Source: Bactericera cockerelli
Lineage: Eukaryota; Arthropoda; Insecta; Hemiptera; Triozidae
Direction: 5' to 3'
Length of the DNA stretch: 64,000 bases
Assembly (NCBI GenBank): GCA_024516035.1
Contig: CM044962.1
Coordinates: 1,588,864 to 1,652,863, forward strand
Part shown: one piece after another, positions 10,195 to 21,683 of the stretch
How positions within the stretch are numbered: position 1 is the stretch's first letter
How the letters are laid out: every line of letters begins with the position of its first letter
The notes under the pieces: generated by a model
What the model saw: the letters and a program-made list of their open reading frames with translations, nothing else
The model's database searches: none
Told to the model about the DNA's origin: nothing
Position numbers and translations under genes: made by a program

Positions 10195-10365
10195 TTTCTT
10201 TGCAATGAAACAGGAGCTACTGCAGATGCTTGTGGTCTGTGCTGTAGCTTGCCCATCCCGTAGTATGCCTCCCCTCTGATGGGCGAGAAGTGACACAATA
10301 CTTCCCATTTAGTTGCTGAGTCAGCACGAGCGCACCGGAAGGTATCCCTTACAAACAACTGTAAC
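10195..10365 (+). repeat. Interspersed repeat R7
   Basis: Shares CATGAAACAGGAGCTACTG-type sequence, GCTTGCCCATCCCGTAGTAT, GATGGGCGAGAAGTGACACA and GAGCGCACCGGAAGGTA with copies at 27795-27985 (minus), 47850-47937 (plus, partial) and 48085-48270 (plus). No A/B promoter box was confirmed. Confidence 0.6.
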
Positions 10366-10379
10366 CAAATTTATAATAC

Positions 10380-10430
10380 AATTTTTTTGTCGGCTCGGTG
10401 GATCGCACCCGGGGCCCTCCACATGACAAG
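10380..10430 (-). repeat. 3' part of a tRNA-like SINE split by a LINE
   Basis: Read on the minus strand it holds a B-box-like GGGTGCGATCC preceded by CTTGTCATGTGGAGG. The remaining 5' part is at 16950-16996. The 12 bases CTTGTCATGTGG occur at both edges of the intervening LINE, as expected of a target-site duplication. Confidence 0.65.
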
Positions 10431-10927
10431 ATAGATAGATAGATAGATAGATAGATAAAAATAATTGTATTTATTTTTAAACAAAAAATATTACAATGGT
10501 TGGCACAAAAATACATGGTATAGGTATAGTAGCAAAAAGATGTAAAACATTAGCTAAATAGCACCTCTGAGACTAATCTTTTTAACTATATTATAAAAAT
10601 CATTGAAACTTTTTTTTTTTTTTAATACATGATAATTATTAATTGATTAATAAAAATGACGAAAATCACCCAACTATAATTATTGATTTAAATAAACATA
10701 AATAAACAAACACGCAAAGAATAAATTAATATTTACCTTCTTAAACAAAACCAAATTACTGTCTACACTACACCTAAAGATAATTTAAGGCGAGATCAGT
10801 AGCCTATAATACACATAATACATATATTTTCAACATGCAACTATTTATGAGAAAAATAAAAATTAATTGTATAGGGTAATAATTATATAAGAATACAGTA
10901 CATACTAAACCTCTCCATTTATTTCGC

Positions 10928-11796
10928 CTATTCATTCCTAAGAAAGGCTCTCAGCTTTAAAGCTGCCTGAACATAAAAATAAACATTATTGATGTCAGGT
11001 CTGGATGGATTATCAACTAGAACTTTAGTTGAACATTGTTCGTCCGGTACTATCCATTTATTAAGATAATGGTCTCTTAGGGCTTTATAATGAGGACACT
11101 TGAATAAAAAATGCTGAAGGTCTTCACTTTCATGTAAATTGCAAATGCTACAATGTTCTTCACTATTCCATGTGTAACCTATTTTATTTAAAAAGAAATT
11201 TACTTTTAAATCCCCTGATAGACGAATCTGAGCTATAACCCTAGTCCTGTCGATGTTACCTGTCAGTAGTAAATATTTTCTTGTACTTGGAATCATATTA
11301 TCAGTCAAAGGTTTTGGATTCAGCTCTTTAAACAAGGTACAATAAGACGAATTTTCAAGCCTACTGTAATCTTCTTCAACTAGCTTAAATCTAAATGAAT
11401 CCAAAAGCTCGCTCATTTTAGATTTCAAAAGTTCAGGTGACTGCGCTTCCCATACTTCAGCATGTCCTAACCGTACAAGTCGATATTTGAGAAGAGTTGC
11501 CCAGTCGTATTTGTCAATATTCCGCGACAGTTGGTCTGTGGTCACAAGTTCGTTTAAGCAAATTCTAGGATATCGCTCTGGTGACATTGTTAATAGTTTC
11601 AACCACCATGCCAGGGTTTGCTTGAAGACAAGGTACGCGAGTCTCACCACGCCCATCTCGATCCGGAGCATGTAATGAGGCGTAGATCTAGCCAAGCCGT
11701 ACACAGATTTCAGGAATTGACTTTGACAGACTTCAATCATATCTTCATACCTGTTTCCCCAGATCTCGGCTCCGTACAGTGGCGTTGTACAAACTA
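10928..11796 (-). pseudogene. LINE ORF2 C-terminal part (post-RT domain and zinc finger)
   Basis: This is the downstream half of the reverse transcriptase ORF cut off by the foldback insertion. It opens with TTPLYGAEIWGN, the usual start of the region after the RT fingers and palm (LYGAEIW is common in R1/I/ingi elements). It ends with a Cys/His cluster CSICNLHESEDLQHFLFKCP, a nucleic-acid-binding finger of C-X2-C...H-X4-C form, then a short basic tail. Its reading frame matches that of the upstream half at 13863-16318 once the insertion and its TA duplication are set aside. As it stands, the start-proximal residues of this frame are encoded by the inserted element. Confidence 0.8.
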
Positions 11797-11798
11797 TA

Positions 11799-13860
11799 CA
11801 GGGTGTCCCGTATACAGATGCAAATATTTTGAGGGTAGTTTCAGCCCACCGTGGACTATCATATGAGCGAAACTTGCAGTGGGGCATTTTGCTTCGTTAA
11901 AGAGTTATGGCCAAATTCCTGTTTTTCCCACAGGTCTAGAGGTCACTTGGATCGATGCATGTTTTTTAAGAAATGATAGCCAGTAAGTAATTTTTGACTT
12001 CATGTATGGATAGTCATGCATATTTCCCTTGAAATGCAGTTGGTTGCATAAAAAAATATTGAAAGACCAGAGAGATATTTAATCATAAGTTCAATACTTT
12101 TCTAAAATTTGATTTTTCCCTGTTTTCCCTTTCGTGAATTTAGAGTACTTCTACAATTGCAATTCTGCGTATCACTAGTTAAAAAAATACCCTATTATGT
12201 TTAGTTTTATAAAAAAGAAAGCTCATTTATATTACATTAAAGATCATGGAACGCAGTACACAGAAAGCTCAAAAAACACTTCTGAATCATGATGGAAAAT
12301 TCAAAGTTGGCTGAATTTTAACAGAATTGGCGCGTAATTTGAGGTATAAATACACTGCTCTGGGATGTTTAACAGAGGGAAATTGATCATTCACAGTGGT
12401 CGGTCGGTGTGAACTTTTATGTGAATGGGGTTACGGAATCACAGGGTTATCATGAGGAAAAATGAGAGAGGCTGCAACGAAAGCAGCAACCAGTGGTGTA
12501 ATTATGGAAAAGGACACATGGAGAAAGACTCTGCGCTACCAACAAAAATTAGGATTTTCTTTTTAGAAGTAAAATTAAAAATATCATTTTTGTGTTTATC
12601 ACAATCATGATATTAAAAACATAACAAATAGTGCCGAAAATTAACCTTGGGTAAAACTCGAACATCCAACCTTAAGGTTACTATTATTATTAATACTTTA
12701 TTTTTATTTTTATATCCAACGTTAAGGTTACTATTATTATTAATACTTCTCACTTTTCTGTTTATACTGATTAAAATAGAGAGGTTAGTTGATGACATGG
12801 ATAATCAGAACTATTACCTGCTGATGAGAGCAAAGAAGCTCGAAACAGCTGTCCAGGTATGTTCTGATATTCATGTACATCTAGTACAACTTCTCACTTT
12901 TCTGTTTATACTGATTTATACTGATATACTGATTTTATAAACAATTGGACCAAGCTTTATTTACATTTTTTTTTTTTTTTACAATGAACATGGTAACAAT
13001 TTGTGAAATAAATATAAACAAAGACTGATCAAGGGTGGTGATACAGTGATACATGTTTGTAGTTTATTGATAAACTACAAACATGATACATTCTGCAACA
13101 CAGGACATGAAATGAAAACAACCCAAAAGAATATGTAGCAAACCAAGGGCGAGGTTTAAAGCTTGTGGCTTTCTCTTCCACCGAACAAATTGATCGCCTT
13201 GTTATTTTAACTATTAGATTTGATTGATATTGTTGGTTAATAGAACTAAATGTACTCAGAAAATTTTCATTTATAACTTGCAGTTGGCACAAAAATAGTC
13301 ACACAGACCGCTTCAGGCATCGAGTGTTCTTCAAAATGCAATAGCGCCCAGATTCAAAATTTGAAAGATGTGTTTCTCTCCTTCTGGTGCCGTTTGATAA
13401 GGCGTATCTCATTCGTTCCTTCACGCGTCTGTAAGAACTTTGTATTTATTGAAACAAAATAGCAAAGGGTATTTTTTTACCTAGTGATACGCAGAATTGC
13501 AACTGTAGAAGTACTCTAAATTCACGAAAGGGAAAACAGGGAAAAATCGAATTTTAGAAAAATATTGAACTTATGATTAAATATCTCTCTGGTCTTTCAA
13601 TATTTTTTCATGCAACCAACTGCATTTCAAGGGAAATATGCATGACTATCCATACATGAAGTCAAAAATTACTTACTGGCTACCATTTTTTTAAAAACGT
13701 GCATCGATCTAAGTGACCTCTACACCTGTGGGAAAAACAGGGATTTGGCCATAACTCTTTAACGAAGCAAAATGCCCCACTGCAAGTTTCGCTCATATGA
13801 TAGTCCACGGTAGGCTGAACCTACCCTCAAAATATTTGCACCTGTATACGGGACACCCTG
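11799..13860. mobile_element. TA-flanked foldback element with about 390-bp inverted repeats
   Basis: The ends are CAGGGTGTCCCGTATACAG (left) and its near-complement (right), with TA duplicated outside (11797-11798 and 13861-13862). The inverted arms run to about 12190 and from about 13480, with roughly 95% visual identity. The interior (12190-13480) has no transposase-like frame. It includes duplicated CCAACNTTAAGGTTACTATTA segments and a perfect 16-bp-arm hairpin at 13052-13085. The insertion interrupts LINE ORF2. It is non-autonomous; the TA target suggests Tc1/mariner-type transposition. Confidence 0.85.
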
Positions 13861-13862
13861 TA

Positions 13863-16318
13863 GAATTATAGAGCTTCATACGACTATCGTGTGACGTCAT
13901 CCTCGAGTTTACCAGGGTATTCCTAACACTGGAGATCGCCATCCTGCCCTTTGACATAGCTTGAAGTGCAGCTTTATAGAATACACCATGAGATGACAGT
14001 TTCACACCCAGGAATACAAAATCAGAAGTTACTTCTAACGATTTATTATTGTATTGAAATGTGTCGGTGCGGGCTAGTCTTCCTCCTCGCCTGAATACCA
14101 CTACTTTTGACTTGGCCTCATTGACCGTCATTCGATTATCTCGACAGTAGGACGAAAGGATATCTAGCTTTTTTTGCATATCTACTTTGCTAGTGGCAAG
14201 AATGGTAAGATCGTCACAGTAGAGAAGAAGCAAAATATTTATCGAGCTGTTAATTGACACGCCCTCCGCCCCATGTTTCTTGAAGTATTCTTCCAAGTCA
14301 TTTATGAAAATGATGAATGAAACAGGCGATATAGAATCACCCTCCAAAACTCCTTTGGTTATTAGACTTTTGGCTGTTTTGATATTCTGAACTCTAATCT
14401 GAGTTGTTGCTCTCTGATAAATCCTTCGTAATAATGAGATTACTTTGGCAGAGATTCCAAATTCAAACATTTTTAAAAACAACAAGTCATGCCTGACTTC
14501 TGAGAAAGCGGTCTTAAAATCTATAAAGGCTGCATAGAGTTTACGTTTTTTTATAAGATGTAGGGACACAATACTGGTGAGAGAGAAAATATTGTCCATG
14601 CAGCCTCGTCGTGGTCTGAATCCAGCTTGCGCCTCCGCGAATACATTATTATCCTCGCTCCAGGCGAGAACGCGCTGCGATACCAAGTGAGTGATGAGTT
14701 TGAGGATATTGTTCAGAAGAGCAATACTTCGATAATTATTACATGATTTCGTGTCTCCTTTCTTGTGAAGCATGAACATTAAGGAGCTAGTGAGTGTGTC
14801 AGGGATATCCCCTCCATCAAAAAGAAAATTGATAAAATCAAGTAAACGTTTTTTCCACTCTTGATTTAACGATTTTAAATATTCGTTCAGAATATTATCT
14901 GGGCCAGGACTTTTTTTATTTTTTAACTTTGAAATTCCCTTTTCCAACTCACCCATACAAAAATCAGAATCCATTTGTTCTCTCAAAACATCAGTTAGAG
15001 TGATATCCACGTACAAATGATTTTCCTCCTGTAGAACTGCAAATTTTTCACTCAAGTAAGTTGACCATTCTGTGATAGATATCTCTGTACAGTTATTCGG
15101 TTTCTTGGGTTTGAATTTTTGTACGGTTTTCCAAAATTCTTGGGAGTTCTTAATATTAAGTAGCTTTTCTTTCAAATCTTTATCGTATTGTTGTTTAAAT
15201 GCTGAACATACACGAAAGTAGTCTTTTTTAATGTTGATAAAAATATCTAGATCTTCCTGTTTGTTTTTATTTCTCCATTTTCTACACGCTTGGCGGCATT
15301 TCCTTTTCAAAATCCGGCACTCACTATTGTACCAAGGTTTATTGATGTTAATAACTGAAGATGTAAAATACTCTTGTACCATACCCATACCCGTGTCACG
15401 CGCTGCTTTATCGATAGCAAGCGAAACATCAGCATACACGTTCTGAACCTGTGAAGAAACAGTAGAATTATTTAGGCGGTTCTTAAACTCCAAAGCCTTT
15501 TCTGGTAACCATTTATAACGCGATATCTTTTGAGCCACATGTTGAGTGTTTTGTTGATGTCCAACTTGAATATCTAGTGTGAGTACCACAGGAAAATGAT
15601 CGGACGTGATTATGCCATCAGATACACGTAGCTCCTGTACCAATTTGCAAAACTCTGGATTAGCCCAGATCAAATCAACAACACTCTTACCGACTCTACT
15701 AAAATACGTGTATTGACCTGGGATGTCTCCAGAAGTTCTTCCATTAAGCACCAGAAACCCGTGATCCTCCATGCATGCTATCAGTTCCTCTCCTCTTCTG
15801 TTTGCCACTTCGTCCAGAGAAATTCTTTCCGCCAGTAAGCCGTGCTCATCTGCCAAATTTTCATCAAGGTAATTTAAATCACCGATCCGGGCGTTCGTGT
15901 CGCCACCAATAATAATATTATGCGTATTCGCATTCAGTTCATTTAAAAGTATTTTCAGAGATTCTATTGCTCGATCTAAAGCGTAGTTAGGACTGATATA
16001 AATGTTGCCTAAGGTAATCATCATGCTCGGGCTAAACTGTACTTTAATAAAAATCCACAGATTTGAAACATCAACTAGTTGAAATTGGATTCCCTTCCTA
16101 ATGAGAATGACAAGACCGCCACTGCCTCGTCCTCGCTGCTTATCCCGTACCGCCTCTGAATGGACTATATTGTAGTGTTCCGCTAGCTTTGGGATAGAAG
16201 GCTTTTCTAGGACCCATGTTTCTGTTATGCAAATTATTTGCCATGATAATAAAATCGCTAAGTCTTCAGAACATAAATTATTAAGTTTAGAAATACCATT
16301 AATATTCCAGAAGCACAT
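13863..16318 (-). pseudogene. LINE ORF2: endonuclease and reverse transcriptase, cut short
   Basis: The N-terminal apurinic-like endonuclease shows WNINGI, CITETW, GGDTNARIGD, VDLIWANPE and SDHFPVVLTL. The reverse transcriptase follows with KKSPGPDNI, YRSIALLNNILKLI, AQAGFRPRRGCMDNI, AFIDFKTAF, a box B motif read as GVLEGDSISP, and an active site YCDDLTIL. Both the Glu in GVLEGD (usually Gln) and the Cys in YCDD (usually Ala) are uncommon. The native frame ends at about 13863 where the TA element enters. The last residues of the open frame come from the inserted DNA. ORF1 ends about 40 bp upstream. Confidence 0.9.
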
Positions 16319-16353
16319 TTTTAGGGCACCCTGTATAGTAGGGCACCCGTTAA

Positions 16354-16949
16354 TCAGTTTTTTTCACCGCTAATAAAGAAAGGCAAAATACTCTGCTGAA
16401 GTAGGTTCTGAGGCACACTAGTGTGGGAGGCGATTTGTGACTCTGCAGGGTTGACTTCAATTAAAACTTCCTCTGTACTCTCCCTATTCTGATTTTCGTG
16501 AATCATAGTACTATTTAATAGTGAATTTTCGCTGGTATTTAAGTTTACCTTCTTGTGTACTGATGTTTGAGTGTTGGGGTCACTGCTCGGTGATAAAGAG
16601 TGGGCACGTTTATTTGTTCTTTCCGCTGCTTGACTTGAACCAGCCTGGGTCGGGTCTTTCTCATGACATATCAACTTACCATTCCTAATGACAGCATATT
16701 TTCCCTCGTCTCTTAATCTGTTTCTTTCTGGAAGCAAATCTTTATTAGCTTTTCGAGTTTCTGGAGAAGCATCCTGTTTTATGAAGACGATTGTACCTTT
16801 TAAGATTCCACTATTTTTGAGTATTTCCAGTTTACGTCTCTCAGTAGTTAGTCCCAGTAAAATTGGCCTAGGTTTATTCTGGTCCTTTTGTTTCCCTAAT
16901 CTTCTGCAAAAATCAATCTCCATTAGAGAAAAATTACCAATTTTGAGAT
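16354..16949 (-). CDS. LINE ORF1 C-terminal half
   Basis: The frame encodes an RNA-binding ORF1-type protein. Residues around FCRRLGKQKDQNKPRPILLG, then LKGTIVFIKQDASPETRKANKDLLPERNRLRDEGKYAVIRNGKL, resemble the C-terminal domain of L1-type ORF1 proteins. A Ser/Thr/Asn-rich tail of about 100 residues follows. The apparent start lies at the truncation point of the LINE. The true N-terminus, with any coiled coil, is missing. It ends 36 bp before ORF2, in an area with a short GGTGCCCT direct repeat. Confidence 0.75.
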
Positions 16950-16996
16950 CCACATGACAAGCGAGTGTTCAACAACTGAGCTAATCGCGTGCTTAT
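16950..16996 (-). repeat. 5' part of the tRNA-like SINE split by the LINE
   Basis: On the minus strand it reads GCACGCGATTAGCTCAGTTG (A-box-like), then TTGAACACTCG and the duplicated CTTGTCATGTGG. The same head occurs at about 25655-25705 and 41400-41450 inside the larger TA-flanked elements. Confidence 0.6.
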
Positions 16997-17019
16997 ATTT
17001 AGGTTCTACAAGTTATATC

Positions 17020-17215
17020 CAGATTTCTCTTCTAAAGAGGTTATTTTCCTTTCTAGAGAGATAAATTATACCTTGAAATTTTTCTCTTATATCGGGGTTT
17101 CTCTTATACAGTCGAACCTGAATATAAGAGAACTCAACAGATCGGAAATTTTATCTTTTATATCCAGGTTTCTCTTCTAAAGATGTTATTTTCCCTTCTA
17201 GAGAGGTAAATGCGT
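17020..17215. repeat. pogo-like MITE pieces
   Basis: At 17109 an end CAGTCGAACCTGAATATAAG follows TA (17107-17108). This is the form of pogo/Tigger-type termini. A TATATCCAGGTTTCTCTTCTAAAG segment occurs twice (about 17029-17098 and 17158-17212), so two partial copies abut. The other end (CTTCTCACGACTG then TA) is at about 21791-21805, beyond the inserted LINE. Confidence 0.6.
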
Positions 17216-17690
17216 TCTTTTAATATTTTTGTTCATTATGCTTATTTTATTTTATTTATTTAACATTTTGATTGTTTGTAATACAAATGTATGTTAACAA
17301 TGTGAGTTGAAAAAAAAGAACAAACAAAACTAGTTATAATTTACAAACAATTAAAAAAAAATTAAAAAGAGGTACTGATAAAATAGGTGCCAAAAGAAAA
17401 GTAGGTATAGATAAAAGATTTGACGATAACAATAATTGATAAAAACATTAGAAGGCAGGATTGCATTTAGAGGTTTAAAGGCTTAAAATTTTTTTGATAC
17501 ATGGTCTTTGTACATATATTAATTAAAATATTTATGTAAAGTAAGGAGAAGAAGAAGAAGAAGATGATGCTGATGATGAAGAAGAAGAAAAGAGAAATTA
17601 AGAAAGCGAAAGGGGGGAAAAGAAGGACGGAAAAGAAGAAGAAAAAGAGAAAAAGAAATATAGAACAAGGGTCAAGGATTCTAGATTCTA

Positions 17691-20324
17691 TTACTGCCCC
17701 AGAAAGTCATTTATTTTGTAAGGAGCAACACTGACAAGATTTTGTTTCAAGGTACATTTGAATTGATCACGGTTCATTTGTTTTAGATCGGTAGGTAGGG
17801 AATTATACAAGTGAATGCCTTGTTTTAGAAAAGATCTTTCAAATATAGCGTTTTTAGATGTTATAATATTATTTCTGTGGCGCGTGTCATACTGGTGCAC
17901 ATCGGAGTGTTTGGGAAGTGAATCTGACATATTGTGTATTCGTGTGCAGGAGTCCAGTATGACTTGTGCCGCAAAAGTGAGGATCTTGTTTTTAATAAAG
18001 ATGGGTTTACATGAAACGATTCTAGGGAAATTGAATATAGCTCTAATAGCTCGCTTTTGTAATTTAAATATGTCAGTGTTGCACATAGCAAATCCCCAAT
18101 AAATTATTCCATATGCCATTATGCTGTGGAAGTATGCATGATATGTTAGTAAGGCAGCGCTGGAACCCACATTTCTTTGAATGGATTTAATGGCATATAT
18201 TGCTGATGCCAGTTTTGGTTTCAAGTTTTCCATATGCGCTTTCCAGCGCAGTCTTGTATCAAGAATAAGACCCAAGAACTTTATTTCATTGGCAGGTGAT
18301 ATAGAAATAGTAGGGGTGGTGATGTTCTCTAGGGCAGTGGTGGGACGAGGATGGAAATAGAGATAAGAGGTTTTGTCAGAATTGAGTTTTAGACCATGAT
18401 ACAAAAACCAGGTAGATATTGATAGTATGGTTTTACGAGATTTCTCTAAAACATTCCCATAATCACTTCCCCCTATTAGTATAGATGTGTCGTCTGCAAA
18501 TAGTACGAACTTGGCCGACGTGTCTGATTGTACTAAGTCATTTATATAGAGGAGGAATAAGAGGGGGCCTAGAACGGATCCTTGGGGGACTCCAGATTTG
18601 ACTGGAAGATTGGTAGACGAGGAGTAAAAGTGGATATTTTCATTAGAATTGACTGGAAGATTGGTAGAAGAGGAGTAAGAGTGAATATTTTCATTAGAAT
18701 CAATTACTTTTACTTTTTGCTGCCTATTTGATATATAAGAGGCGAACCATTGTATTGTAGATTCTCCTATTCTAAATGTTCTTAGCTTTGATAGGAGAGT
18801 GTGATGATTAACAAAATCAAAGGCTTTAGATAGGTCACAAAATATGCCAATTACATGTAACTTGGAGCTTAACATATCATCAAGTTGGTGTAGAAAAGTC
18901 GAGACAGCATCAGAGGTGGATCTGTTACGTCTGAACCCAAATTGCTGCTCCGCTAGTAAGTTATTGTACTCTAAAAATTCGCTTAGACGGAGAGCTACAA
19001 CTTTTTCAAAAAATTTACCAAAATTATTGAGTAGTGAGATTGGTCTATAATTATTTGGGTCCGTTCGAGACCCTTTCTTATGAATAGGAACAATAGTTGA
19101 GGTTTTAAAAAGGAGAGGAAATATGCTTGTGGTGAACGATGTGTTGAAAATGTGAGCAAGGGGATCTGCAATGAGATGAATGACTTTTTTAATTATTGTC
19201 ATCGGAACTGCATCTTCACCACAAGACATCTTATTCATACAAAATGAGGCAATCTTCATTACCTCAAGGGCGTTACAGGAAGAAAGAATGAAATCAGAAG
19301 GTAAATCAGAAATTATAGTTGGTGAGTGAGATGCAGATGTAGTAGTGATGACAGGTGGAGAGTGTGGAGCAGAAGTAGAAGTAAGGACAGGTGGTGGGTG
19401 TGGGGTAGAAGTAGAAGTAAGGACAGGTGGTGAGTGTGGAGCAAAAGTAGAAGTAAGGATAGGTGGTGAGTGTGGAGCAAAAGTAGAATTAAGGAGAGAA
19501 GGTGAGTGTGGAGCAGAAGTAGAAGTAAGGAGAGATAGTGAGTGTGGAGCAGAAGTAGAAGTAAGGATAGGTGGTGAATATGGAGCAGAAGTAGAAGTAA
19601 GGAGAGGTGGTGGGTGTGGAGCAGAAGTAGAAGTAAGGAGAGATAGTGAGTGTGGAGAAGAAGTAGAAGTAAGGATAGGTGGTGAATGTGGAGCAGAAGT
19701 AGAAGTAGGGAGAGGTGGTGGGTGTGGAGTGGAAGTAGTAATAGTAGCAATACTTGTCAAGTTACTCCAGAAATCATTGAAGGTATTAGCTACTTCTAAT
19801 GGATTTGTTATTAGGTTATTGCCTTTTTTAATTTGTAGTTTAGAATAGTTTTTATTGGGGTATTTGGAAAATTCTTTCACTACATTCCAGATTACTTTGA
19901 TTTTTTTGTCTTTGGGAGCATTTGAGATTTTATCACTAGTCCCTTTCAATTTAGCTTCTCTAACTATATTTTGTAATATTTTTGAATATAATCTATAGTG
20001 CTGATGGAGTATTGGGTCATTAGACTGTCTTGTTAAATTGTATAATGCTCGTTTGGATGCACTAGATATAATTATTCCCTTAGTTATCCACGGCTTTCTT
20101 TTAGGACCTCCCATGGTTATTATTTTACAGGGAAAATGAGAATTGAAAATTTGAAGGAAAATGGTATAGAAGTATGAAAGTTGTTGGTCTACATCAGTCA
20201 AAGTGTACAGATAGGAGAAGTCAGCTAAAGATAAAGCATCAATAAAGTTGGTGATTTGTCTAGGAGTGTAGGTGCGCTTGAACATTTTCTCAGTGTGTTT
20301 TGTTCTCTCCAACTCAAAGTGCAC
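17691..20324 (-). pseudogene. LINE reverse transcriptase with in-frame minisatellite
   Basis: RT of a Jockey/CR1-like element. Motifs in order: NYRPISLLNNFGKFFEKVV, EQQFGFRRNRSTSDAV, GIFCDLSKAFDFVNH, GVPQGSVLGPLLF, KFVLFADDTSIL (active site with both Asp residues), LKLNSDKTSYLYF, and a C-terminal DTRHRNNI...LYNSLPTDLK box. Two expansions interrupt it without breaking frame. The first is a 36-bp (12-residue) TSTSAPHSPPIL-like repeat of about 11 units at 19340-19745, between endonuclease and RT. The second is a 51-bp tandem duplication at 18600-18701 immediately before GVPQGS. The apparent start at 20324 is arbitrary; the same frame continues upstream as the tail of the endonuclease (CIDNIF, SGIGDHKYA). 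Confidence 0.88.
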
Positions 20325-20412
20325 TACCTGAGCATATTTGTGGTCCCCTATACCACTGTAGATATTGTTTTCAGAGTTGAGGATTTTATTTAGAGGGAAA
20401 TTTAAAAATATA

Positions 20413-20886
20413 TTATCTATACATGTACTTGTGGTTTGCGTAACTCTGGTAGGTGTAGTTACCCATGTTAAACATATTAAGTATAGTAATAAGTTGAACT
20501 TTTTGAGATGAAGAGTTGAGAAAATCTATATTGTAGTCCCCACAAATTACAAGATATTTGAATTTTTGAAGTTCAACTAAAAGATCTTCAAAGAGTTTAA
20601 GGAATACTTCAAAATTAGAACTGGGATTATTGGACCTATAAATAGATACAATTGCTATCTCAGTGTCCGCAGAACCTGCGGCTGCATATTCAAAACTAAA
20701 CTCTACGGGCTGCACAGTTAGAACTAGGGGTTGTAAAGTTAATGTGTCCTTAATAAAAATTGATGTACCCCCACCTTCGCGATCTTTACGGTAAAAGCTA
20801 GAGATATTAATATAGTTTGGAATACCATAACAGGGAGCTGATTGTAGAGATAACCATGTCTCTGAGAAACATAGAACATCTGGCAC
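20413..20886 (-). pseudogene. LINE endonuclease domain, middle part
   Basis: The frame encodes PDVLCFSETWL, GGTSIFI, VSIYR and LVICGDYNIDFL, standard motifs of the apurinic-type endonuclease used by non-LTR elements to nick target DNA. The next expected motifs (PTRVT and IDNIF) continue in another frame, so a frameshift lies near 20455. The upstream end joins, again in another frame, to the end of the N-terminal segment. Confidence 0.85.
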
Positions 20887-20891
20887 AGCCT

Positions 20892-21410
20892 TTATATTTT
20901 TAGATCATTTAGGAATACTTCAATGGTAGGGACTTTGTTTCGTAAACTTTGTACATTTTGATGTAAAATACGCAAAGTAGGATTTTGTCGTTTACGTGAA
21001 GGTTTATTATTGAGCTGAGAAGGCAGGGGAGGGTTAGAAATAGAGAAAAAATCAGAATTAGATTTATTGAAGATTGTAGGGTGAGTTTGTCGGTTAAGAG
21101 AATGAGGATAATTATGTAGGTTGACAGCAGGATGATTAAGTAATTCGACGGGAGTAGTTGGTAAGTTGTTGGTGTAGATTGGTGCTGCTGAAGAGGAATG
21201 GGATTTAGTAAAATAAGATAAAGATGGAGTAAATATAGGAGGGTGAGGTGAGAGATGACTACTAGAGGAGTCAGGAGCAGGTGAAGGTAGAGATAAGATA
21301 GTTAGAGATGGAGTAAATAGAGGAGCGTGAGGTGAGAGACGACTACTAGAGGAGTCAGGAGCAGGTGAAGGTAGAGATGAGAAAGACATGCTATTCAGGT
21401 CATGTCTCAC
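20892..21410 (-). pseudogene. LINE N-terminal proline/serine-rich region and endonuclease start
   Basis: Most of the segment is low-complexity (PSPAPDSSSSRLSPHAPLF) and includes a tandem duplication of about 80 bp (about 21230-21390). The end reads LRILHQNVQSLRNKVPTIE, the first motif of the endonuclease. The frame stops there, and the domain resumes a few bases on in a different frame. Its relation to a separate ORF1 is unclear. Confidence 0.7.
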
Positions 21411-21683
21411 AAAGTTTTTCCCTGTGGTAATCCAGAGAGAACACTTGCTGCGTTACCTCTCTGGATTGCTAGAGACAATCTTGTGTGAGGAAAATACCCG
21501 CTCTCATGTCTGCTGTCACTCGGGCTAAAATGTCGCCAACTCGCCTGAAAAACTGCCTTGTCTTTAAGCTACAAATTGAATCTTGAATTTAATTTCTAAC
21601 CGTTTCTTGTTTCTTTCTTTTTTTCCGACAGGTCATTCGTATGTTAAGACCATTTGTCAAATAAAAAAATAAAAATAAAATGA

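Larger units (their letters stand above)
10431..16949 (-). mobile_element. Non-LTR retrotransposon (ingi/R1/I-like), 5' truncated, split by a foldback element
   Basis: The unit is bounded by a 12-bp direct repeat (10419-10430 and 16950-16961). Its 3' end carries a (TATC)n tail at 10431-10456 on the minus strand. It starts inside ORF1, so it is 5' truncated. It contains ORF1, an endonuclease-reverse transcriptase ORF and a zinc-finger C-terminus. ORF2 is interrupted by the 2062-bp TA-flanked element at 11799-13860. Without that insert the host LINE is about 4.45 kb. It lies in sense orientation inside CHSY intron 3. The region 10457-10927 is its 3' untranslated part. Confidence 0.8.
17250..21680 (-). 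mobile_element. Non-LTR retrotransposon (Jockey/CR1-like), frameshifted
   Basis: The element is read on the minus strand. A proline/serine-rich N-terminus with the start of the endonuclease lies at 20892-21410, the bulk of the endonuclease at 20413-20886, and the end of the endonuclease plus reverse transcriptase at 17691-20324 and just upstream. Continuity of motifs shows one original ORF split by two small frameshifts, near 20890 and 20455. It sits between the two halves of a pogo-like repeat. GAA/GATGAT low-complexity sequence lies at 17548-17670, just past the RT stop. Exact termini and target duplication were not identified. Confidence 0.75.

Noticed and set aside
19345..19848. A plus-strand open frame of 167 residues with GGECGAEVEVR repeats
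   Set aside because: It is the antisense shadow of the 36-bp minisatellite in the LINE ORF.
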